Made by a program: the position numbers and the translations under genes. From Chitinophaga sancti (GTDB lineage: Bacteria; Bacteroidota; Bacteroidia; Chitinophagales; Chitinophagaceae), in the NCBI RefSeq assembly GCF_034087045.1, contig NZ_CP139247.1, positions 2,134,001 through 2,198,000 on the forward strand: a DNA stretch of 64,000 bases. The letters run 5' to 3'. The notes below the pieces were generated by a model. The model searched no databases. It saw only the letters and a list, made by a program, of their open reading frames with translations, and had not been told where the DNA came from. Positions 58,619 to 64,000 of this stretch are shown in pieces (position 1 is the stretch's first letter; each line of letters begins with the position of its first letter).

Positions 58619-59737
58619 ATGATGGGAGTAGATAAACAAACAGAAAACAGGGTAGGGGAAGAAGCCTTAAAAAAAATTAAGGTAACCCGCACAAAGAACT
58701 CAAGGATTGGGGAAATAGACTTCAATAACCTTATCTTCGGGAAGCAATATGCCGACCATATGTTGGTAGCAGATTTTGATGGGAAAGAGTGGAAGAATGC
58801 AGAGATCCTGCCTTTCGGCCACCTGTCAGTGAGTCCTTCCAATGCTGCATGGCACTATGGCCAGGCTATTTTTGAAGGCATCAAAGCCTACAAAGATCAG
58901 GAGGGCAATCCGATGATTTTCCGTCCATACGATAATTATGCACGCTTTAACAGTTCTGCAGAGCGTATGGGGATGCCTGAAGTGCCGGAGTGGCTTTTTA
59001 TAGGGGGGATGGAACTTTTGATCGATCTGGACAGGAATTGGGTACCGACTAATGATGGTTGTTCCCTGTATTTACGTCCTTTTATGATTGCCGCTGATGA
59101 ATTTATTGGTGTAAGGCCTTCAGATACGTATAAATTTGTTATTATTAACTCGCCGTCCGGTCCGTATTTTAATAAACCGATTAAATTGCTGGTACAGGAC
59201 AAATATATTCGTGCTTTTCCTGGTGGTGTAGGTGCTGCCAAAGCAGCAGGTAACTATGGCGGGGTAATGTACCCAACCATGCAGGCACGCAAGCAGGGTT
59301 ACGATCAGATACTGTGGGTGGATGGATTGGAATTCAAATACTTACAGGAATGCGGTACAATGAATGTGTTTGCCATAATAGGGAACACTGCCATAACGCC
59401 GGATTTGAATCAAGGCACGATTCTGGCTGGGGTAACACGCGCTGCTGTAATGTCTGTATTAGAAGATATGGGCTTGACAGTAGAGGAGAGGCCGGTATCG
59501 ATCGAGGAGCTGGTAACTGCGAATGAAGCGGGTACCCTCCGCGAGGTATTTGGTACCGGTACAGCTGCCAGTGTAGCTTATGTACAGGAGTTGGATTACA
59601 AAGAGCACCAGATCAGACTGGATACTACCAAATATGAGGTAGGAGATGAGTTGCTGGAAAGGCTGGATGCGATCCGTACGGGTAAAGCGGAAGATACCCG
59701 TCACTGGAATTACAAAGTAGGAACTTACTCAAAATAG
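58619..59737 (+). CDS. ilvE: Branched-chain amino acid aminotransferase
   Basis: 372 aa PLP enzyme of fold type IV. The catalytic Lys is Lys208 in GVGAAKAAGNYGG; ECGTMNVFAIIGN (near 240), TILAGVTRAAVM (PLP phosphate site) and FGTGTAASVAYV match the BCAT of the larger class (fungal/human-like, about 360 aa) rather than the 309-aa E. coli IlvE. Final step of Leu, Ile and Val synthesis and first step of their breakdown. Stands alone with a terminator behind it. Confidence 0.95.
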   Translation: MMGVDKQTENRVGEEALKKIKVTRTKNSRIGEIDFNNLIFGKQYADHMLVADFDGKEWKNAEILPFGHLSVSPSNAAWHYGQAIFEGIKAYKDQEGNPMIFRPYDNYARFNSSAERMGMPEVPEWLFIGGMELLIDLDRNWVPTNDGCSLYLRPFMIAADEFIGVRPSDTYKFVIINSPSGPYFNKPIKLLVQDKYIRAFPGGVGAAKAAGNYGGVMYPTMQARKQGYDQILWVDGLEFKYLQECGTMNVFAIIGNTAITPDLNQGTILAGVTRAAVMSVLEDMGLTVEERPVSIEELVTANEAGTLREVFGTGTAASVAYVQELDYKEHQIRLDTTKYEVGDELLERLDAIRTGKAEDTRHWNYKVGTYSK

Positions 59738-59756
59738 TCTTAGTTGTGTTGAATTG

Positions 59757-59786
59757 AAAGGCCATCTGCGCGAGTAGATGGTCTTT
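59757..59786 (+). terminator. Terminator after ilvE
   Basis: AAAGGCCATCT (59757-59767) and AGATGGTCTTT (59776-59786) pair with one G-U wobble, then CTCTTTT. Ends the ilvE transcript. Confidence 0.8.
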
Positions 59787-59795
59787 CTCTTTTAT

Positions 59796-59827
59796 ATAAA
59801 GCCGTCTTTGCACAAAGACGGCTTTAT
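59796..59827. other. Second perfect hairpin after ilvE
   Basis: ATAAAGCCGTCTTTG (59796-59810) and CAAAGACGGCTTTAT (59813-59827), 15-bp arms almost without loop. Terminator-like on both strands, with T-rich sequence to the right and TATATAAA to the left. Confidence 0.65.
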
Positions 59828-59911
59828 TTATATATGTCGGCTGAAATACTTATCCGGTAAGACATCCTTAAGTCTCTAAGGGAGATAAGCCGCCTATAAG
59901 CCGCCTATATC

Positions 59912-59975
59912 CCGTACATAACCCGTAGATATCCCGTATCTATAAAGAGGCGGGATATCTACGGGTTATGTACGG
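59912..59975. repeat. Large perfect inverted repeat, 25-bp arms
   Basis: Arms 59912-59936 and 59951-59975 are exact reverse complements, with a 14-nt A-rich loop. Left of it AAGCCGCCTAT occurs twice (59888 and 59899 region), and the unit ATATCCCGTA is repeated inside the arm. With the hairpins at 59757 and 59796, the whole 280-nt gap is strongly structured and holds no gene; only the next gene's promoter follows it. Confidence 0.8.
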
Positions 59976-60036
59976 CATACAGACGGGTTAGCTTTTATTT
60001 TCACCAACCGCACGATGGAAACACAAAGCTATTTAG

Positions 60037-60044
60037 TACCTTTG
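60037..60044 (+). promoter_or_regulatory. -7 box at the start of the TPR-like gene
   Basis: TACCTTTG fits TAnnTTTG. It ends 6 nt before ATG 60051, so transcription would begin at or next to the start codon, which suggests a leaderless mRNA. Confidence 0.55.
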
Positions 60045-60050
60045 CGCCCT

Positions 60051-60341
60051 ATGACCATGGTATCTTTCATCGCGTCGTTGGATCATGCCGCTCCTCCTGG
60101 GGAGATTTCACCTTATTTGAAGGCTTTGTGGTGGGATGGTAAAGGGAACTGGCAACAGGCACACGACATTATCGAGCATATGGATAATGATACGGCTGCC
60201 TGGGTGCATGCCTACCTCCACAGGAAAGAAGGCGACCGGGGAAACGCCCGGTATTGGTACAACAGAGCGGGAAGAAGTATGCCGGAATCTACGCTGGACA
60301 TGGAATGGACGGATATTGTCACGGAATTAATCAGTACATGA
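60051..60341 (+). CDS. Small conserved protein (TPR-like helix pair)
   Basis: 96 aa from ATG 60051; the frame opens at 60015 but that ATG lies before the promoter box. FIASLDHAAPPGEISPYLKALWWDGKGNWQQAHDIIEHMDNDTAAWVHAYLHRKEGDRGNARYWYNRAGRS: the repeat AWVHAYLHRKEGDxGNAxYWYxRAG is a familiar motif of uncharacterised bacterial proteins with one TPR-like helix pair. Function unknown. It lies before the ribosomal-protein genes but has its own promoter, as does rpsL after it. Confidence 0.8.
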   Translation: MTMVSFIASLDHAAPPGEISPYLKALWWDGKGNWQQAHDIIEHMDNDTAAWVHAYLHRKEGDRGNARYWYNRAGRSMPESTLDMEWTDIVTELIST

Positions 60342-60373
60342 CATGATTTCCTTCAAAAAAATGTTCAAAACAT

Positions 60374-60404
60374 TTTGTTATTAACAAGGTTCGTGTTACC
60401 TTTG
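60374..60404 (+). promoter_or_regulatory. Promoter of rpsL-rpsG
   Basis: TTTG (60374-60377), 19 nt, TACCTTTG (60397-60404) is a textbook Bacteroidota promoter. The transcript begins about 65 nt before rpsL, leaving a leader in which ribosomal autoregulation could occur. Confidence 0.85.
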
Positions 60405-60474
60405 CCCTCCCAAATTCCCATTCTGGGTGATTTGGATGTCATTGTAAACCGACAGAAAAAAAAACTTAGGTAGA

Positions 60475-60855
60475 ATGCCTACTATACAACAATTAGTAAG
60501 AAAAGGAAGAGAAATTATCCGGGCTAAGTCCAAGTCCAGGGCTTTAGATAGCTGTCCACAGCGCCGTGGTGTTTGTACCCGTGTGTACACAACCACCCCT
60601 AAGAAGCCAAACTCTGCACTGCGTAAGGTAGCAAAGGTGCGTTTGACCAACAAAGTAGAGGTGATCGCTTATATCCCTGGTGAAGGACACAACCTGCAGG
60701 AGCACTCTATCGTACTGATCCGTGGTGGTAGGGTAAAAGATTTACCGGGTGTTCGTTACCACATCGTTCGTGGTTCCCTCGATACTGCTGGTGTGAAAGA
60801 CAGAAAGCAGAGCCGTTCCAAGTATGGTACCAAAAAGGAAAAGGCTAAGAAATAA
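60475..60855 (+). CDS. rpsL: 30S ribosomal protein S12
   Basis: 126 aa, the decoding-centre protein. [13 protein letters not shown], then [36 protein letters not shown]: Lys at the streptomycin position in KKPNSALRK is wild-type, and [37 protein letters not shown] ends it. The second streptomycin position is also kept (VKDLPGVRY). Starts the str operon, followed 32 nt later by rpsG. Confidence 0.98.
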   Translation: MPTIQQLVRKGREIIRAKSKSRALDSCPQRRGVCTRVYTTTPKKPNSALRKVAKVRLTNKVEVIAYIPGEGHNLQEHSIVLIRGGRVKDLPGVRYHIVRGSLDTAGVKDRKQSRSKYGTKKEKAKK

Positions 60856-60887
60856 TTTATAATAACTATTTGAAATTTTCCAAATAA

Positions 60888-61355
60888 ATGAGAAAGCAAG
60901 CCGCGAAAAAGATGCCTTTGGCTCCGGATCCTCGCTTTAACGACAAACAGGTTACCCGGTTTGTTAATAACGTGATGGAGCAGGGCAAAAAGAGCATTGC
61001 CTTTAGGATATTTTACGATGCGATCGACAGAGTGAGCACGATCACTAACGATAATGGTTACGAAGTGTGGAAGAAAGCGATCACAAACGTAACTCCTGCC
61101 GTTGAAGTTAGAAGCCGTCGTATCGGTGGTGCTACCTTCCAGATCCCTTCTGAGGTTCGTCCTGACAGAAAGATCTCCCTGTCTATGAAATGGTTGATCC
61201 GTTTCGCAGGTGAAAGGAATGGTAAGAGCATGGCTGAAAAGCTGGCTGCTGAAATCGTAGCTGCTGCAAAAGGTGAAGGTGCTGCTTTCAAAAAGAAAGA
61301 AGATACTCACCGTATGGCTGAAGCTAACAAGGCATTCTCTCACTTCAGGATCTAA
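60888..61355 (+). CDS. rpsG: 30S ribosomal protein S7
   Basis: 155 aa. [49 protein letters not shown], then [33 protein letters not shown] and [15 protein letters not shown]: standard S7, primary binder of the 3' major domain of 16S rRNA and a known autoregulator of the str operon elsewhere. Terminator lies after it, then fusA with a separate promoter. Confidence 0.98.
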   Translation: MRKQAAKKMPLAPDPRFNDKQVTRFVNNVMEQGKKSIAFRIFYDAIDRVSTITNDNGYEVWKKAITNVTPAVEVRSRRIGGATFQIPSEVRPDRKISLSMKWLIRFAGERNGKSMAEKLAAEIVAAAKGEGAAFKKKEDTHRMAEANKAFSHFRI

Positions 61356-61399
61356 ATCTACTGCCGTTTTACGGTAGATGGTTTATAAAGATATAAGGG

Positions 61400-61441
61400 A
61401 AACATCCTCTGGGCTATACTGGGGGATGTTTTTCCTTTTCT
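61400..61441 (+). terminator. Terminator after rpsG
   Basis: AAACATCC (61400-61407) pairs with GGATGTTT (61434-61441), with a 26-nt loop and TTTCCTTTTC after it. It separates rpsL-rpsG from fusA. Confidence 0.65.
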
Positions 61442-61550
61442 CATATATACCAATTTTTTAAACCTTGTAACTAAAGGGTCGCGTAAGTATTCTGCTACTG
61501 AAATAACAATTTGGCAAAGTTGCCGGTTTTATTTATTAGCAAAAATGAAT

Positions 61551-61558
61551 TACCTTTG
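61551..61558 (+). promoter_or_regulatory. -7 box of the fusA promoter
   Basis: TACCTTTG fits TAnnTTTG, 38 nt before the fusA ATG. Its -33 region (61527-61531) is only T-rich. Confidence 0.65.
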
Positions 61559-61596
61559 CCCCCCAAATTGCATTATTATACAGTCATTTTAATATT

Positions 61597-63741
61597 ATGG
61601 CAGACTTAAGATTTCAGAGAAACTTTGGTATTGCGGCGCACATTGATGCGGGTAAAACCACTACCACAGAGCGTATCCTGTACTACACAGGTAAATCCCA
61701 TAAGATAGGGGAAGTGCACGAAGGTGCCGCCACCATGGACTGGATGGCGCAGGAGCAGGAGAGAGGTATTACCATCACATCTGCTGCTACTACCTGTTTC
61801 TGGAAATTCCCAACCACCCAGGGAAAGCTCCAGCCAGATACAAAAGAATACAAATTTAACATCATCGATACTCCAGGTCACGTGGATTTCACCGTTGAGG
61901 TTGAACGTTCCCTGCGTGTACTGGATGGTCTGGTGGCTTTGTTCTGCGCTGTATCCGGCGTTGAACCACAGTCTGAAACCGTTTGGCGCCAGGCTAACCG
62001 CTACCGTGTACCACGTGTAGGTTTCGTAAACAAAATGGACCGTGCCGGTGCTGACTTCCTGAACGTGGTAAAACAGGTGAAGGAAATGCTGGGTGCAAAT
62101 CCGGTTCCACTGATGCTGCCTATCGGCGCTGAAGATACTTTCAAAGGCGTGGTTGACCTGATCACCATGAAGGGTATCATCTGGGACGAAGAAGGTAAAG
62201 GTGCTACCTACCAGGAAATCGAAATTCCTGCTGATATGAAGGATGAGGCTGAAGAATGGAGAGCTAAACTCGTAGAAGCTGTTGCTGAATACGATGACAA
62301 ACTCATGGAGAAATTCTTCGAAGATCCTAACACTATCTCTGAAGATGAAATTCACGAAGCTATCCGTAAAGCAACGATCGATATCGCTATCATCCCAATG
62401 CTGTGCGGTTCTTCATTCAAAAATAAAGGTGTACAGAAAATGCTGGATGCCGTATGTCGTTACCTGCCTTCACCAGTAGATATCGAAGCGGTTAAAGGTA
62501 CTGATCCTGACAATGGTAATGAGATCGAGCGTAAGCCAGATGCAAAAGAACCATTCGCAGCATTGGCGTTCAAAATCATGACCGATCCATTCGTAGGTCG
62601 TCTGGCGTTCTTCCGGGCTTATTCCGGTCACCTGGATGCTGGTTCTTATGTACTGAACACCCGTACAGGTAAAAATGAGCGTATCAGCCGTATCATGCAG
62701 ATGCACGCCAACAAGCAGAATCCAATCGACTTCATCGAAGCTGGTGATATCGGTGCTGCTGTAGGTTTTAAAGATATCAAAACAGGTGATACCCTGTGCG
62801 ATGAGAAAAATCCTATCGTACTGGAATCTATGACCTTCCCTGAACCAGTTATCCACATCGCTATCGAGCCTAAAACCCAGGCGGATATGGACAAAATGGG
62901 TCTGGCTATCGCTAAACTGGTAGAAGAAGATCCTACTCTGAAAGCTAAAACTGATGAAGAAACCGGCCAGACCGTATTGAGCGGTATGGGTGAGCTTCAC
63001 CTGGAAATCATCGTTGACCGTATGCGTCGCGAGTTCAAGGTAGAAGTTAACCAGGGTGCACCTCAGGTTGCTTTCAAGGAAGCATTCACACTGAAGGTTG
63101 AACACCGTGAGGTTTATAAGAAACAAACTGGTGGTCGCGGTAAATTCGCAGACATCCAGATCGAACTCGGCCCTGCTGATCCAGAATGGCTGAAAGAGAA
63201 CGACGGTAAACAATTCCAGTTCATCAACGATATCTTTGGTGGTTCCATCCCTAAAGAATTCGTTGCTCCGGTACAGAAAGGCTTTGAGTCTGCTATGAAC
63301 CAGGGTGTACTGGCTGGCTACCCGCTGGATAACCTGAGAGTTCGCCTGTATGATGGTTCATTCCACCAGGTTGACTCCGATGCAGTATCCTTCGAATTGG
63401 CTGCAAGATCAGCTTTCCGTGAAGCAGGTCGTAAAGCAAAACCAGTTCTGCTGGAACCAATCATGAAAGTAGAAGTTCAGACCCCAGACCAATACATGGG
63501 TGACGTAACAGGTGACCTGAACCGTCGTCGTGGTATGCTGGAAGGTATGGAAATGAGAAACGGTGTACAGGTAATCAAAGCTAAAGTACCTCTGAAAGAA
63601 ATGTTCGGATATGTAACTCAGCTGCGCTCCCTGTCTTCCGGTCGTGCTACTTCCATCATGGAGTTCTCTCACTACTCTCCTGCTCCAAATGCTGTTGCTG
63701 AAGAAGAAATGGCAAAGGCAAAAGGTAAAGTGAATGCATAA
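61597..63741 (+). CDS. fusA: Elongation factor G
   Basis: 714 aa GTPase that moves tRNAs and mRNA during translation. G1 [18 protein letters not shown] (10-27), G2 [11 protein letters not shown]3 DTPGHVDF, G4 VNKMDRAG and the domain IV/V motifs ([47 protein letters not shown]) are all intact. The length is typical (about 700). It lies after rpsG but has its own promoter and terminator. Confidence 0.98.
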   Translation: MADLRFQRNFGIAAHIDAGKTTTTERILYYTGKSHKIGEVHEGAATMDWMAQEQERGITITSAATTCFWKFPTTQGKLQPDTKEYKFNIIDTPGHVDFTVEVERSLRVLDGLVALFCAVSGVEPQSETVWRQANRYRVPRVGFVNKMDRAGADFLNVVKQVKEMLGANPVPLMLPIGAEDTFKGVVDLITMKGIIWDEEGKGATYQEIEIPADMKDEAEEWRAKLVEAVAEYDDKLMEKFFEDPNTISEDEIHEAIRKATIDIAIIPMLCGSSFKNKGVQKMLDAVCRYLPSPVDIEAVKGTDPDNGNEIERKPDAKEPFAALAFKIMTDPFVGRLAFFRAYSGHLDAGSYVLNTRTGKNERISRIMQMHANKQNPIDFIEAGDIGAAVGFKDIKTGDTLCDEKNPIVLESMTFPEPVIHIAIEPKTQADMDKMGLAIAKLVEEDPTLKAKTDEETGQTVLSGMGELHLEIIVDRMRREFKVEVNQGAPQVAFKEAFTLKVEHREVYKKQTGGRGKFADIQIELGPADPEWLKENDGKQFQFINDIFGGSIPKEFVAPVQKGFESAMNQGVLAGYPLDNLRVRLYDGSFHQVDSDAVSFELAARSAFREAGRKAKPVLLEPIMKVEVQTPDQYMGDVTGDLNRRRGMLEGMEMRNGVQVIKAKVPLKEMFGYVTQLRSLSSGRATSIMEFSHYSPAPNAVAEEEMAKAKGKVNA

Positions 63742-63767
63742 TCATGATTAGTATCTGATTGAATATG

Positions 63768-63796
63768 GTCCCGTTCCGGTTACTCCGGAACGGGAC
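63768..63796 (+). terminator. Terminator after fusA
   Basis: GTCCCGTTCCGG (63768-63779) and CCGGAACGGGAC (63785-63796) form a perfect 12-bp stem with a 5-nt loop, then TTTTGTTTG. Confidence 0.9.
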
Positions 63797-63919
63797 TTTT
63801 GTTTGGGGCAATTTGTAACATCTCTCTCTCTGCAACGTTTTATCCTCAAGATTTTGGTTCTTCTATAAGGATAGTATACATCCAAAATTGTCTCTATACA
63901 AAAGCCGACTTTAACCGAA

Positions 63920-64000
63920 ATGAACATCCCCCGAATTTTGATCAGTATCGATCTGGAAGAGTTGGAGCTGACAGCCAATAATAATGGCCAGGAGATGAGC
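63920..64000 (+). CDS. Start of an unidentified gene, perhaps a polysaccharide deacetylase
   Basis: Only 27 codons are in the window: MNIPRILISIDLEELELTAN, then NNGQEMS, with no stop before the edge. The LISIDLEE start recalls polysaccharide deacetylase (NodB-type) enzymes, in which a metal-binding Asp-x-Glu follows a first beta-strand. Too short to be sure. It is not rpsJ, the gene that follows fusA in many Bacteroidota. Confidence 0.4.
   Translation, partial: MNIPRILISIDLEELELTANNNGQEMS

Noticed and set aside
61606..63213. Two long minus-strand frames inside fusA
   Set aside because: Antisense shadows of a highly biased gene; no independent evidence.

Overview
The window looks like a chromosomal segment of a Bacteroidota bacterium, most probably a Chitinophaga-like member of the Chitinophagaceae. 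The signs are house-keeping genes preceded by the Bacteroidota promoter (TTTG, about 19 nt, TAnnTTTG; textbook copies before queA, tRNA-Met and rpsL), a SusC/SusD/SusE polysaccharide-utilisation locus driven by an ECF sigma/FecR pair, fused E1 alpha/beta 2-oxoacid dehydrogenase, L25 of the long CTC type, and many lipoproteins with a Cys lipobox. No whole-genome comparison was possible, so this placement is inference.

Layout. 1-10.2 kb: tail of a peptide-type ABC ATPase, then conserved genes queA, ispD, a Gfo/Idh/MocA oxidoreductase, radC, prs, rplY, pth, a fumarylacetoacetase-family gene, and a MarR regulator divergent from the E1 dehydrogenase. 10.2-17 kb is accessory DNA: tRNA-Met whose 3' end (plus 5 flanking bases) is repeated 1.6 kb downstream with 1 mismatch, enclosing an AT-rich three-gene module (78-aa basic-tailed protein, ADP-ribosyltransferase-like protein, 100-aa protein); then an eCIS-type effector (DUF4157 domain with HELTH motif and C-terminal PD-(D/E)XK-like nuclease); then an ATP-grasp protein, an unrecognised 393-aa protein and a methyltransferase remnant.

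17-24.1 kb: a parvulin-like lipoprotein, then a minus-strand surface-polysaccharide cluster: GT14-type transferase, Wzm-like permease, Wzt-like ATPase with C-terminal extension, a double-domain GT2, a second GT2, and a methyltransferase. 24.2-31.1 kb: thioesterase, quinone oxidoreductase, GHKL ATPase, DUF6600 lipoprotein with a previously hidden 40-aa secreted peptide gene, CCC1-type transporter, two small membrane proteins, isoaspartyl peptidase.

31.2-40 kb: carbohydrate genes (GH65/95-like, GH88/105, DUF4965/glutaminase-like, sialate O-acetylesterase), with a pair of LacI-type operators 220 bp apart at the first gene, and a 1-kb non-coding stretch carrying two kinds of tandem repeat. 40-42.6 kb: EamA permease, small genes, and an FtsX-type permease reduced to its two ends behind an intact-looking sigma-54 promoter.

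42.6-53.1 kb: a complete PUL: ECF sigma, FecR, terminator/attenuator, SusC with STN domain, SusD, SusE, and two GH76 enzymes, pointing to alpha-1,6-mannan. 53.1-64 kb: GIY-YIG protein, small lipoprotein, large MscS channel, a four-gene minus operon (unknown, rdgB, thioesterase, nitroreductase), ilvE, a strongly structured intergenic region with a 25-bp perfect inverted repeat, then rpsL, rpsG and fusA, and the start of one further gene at the edge.
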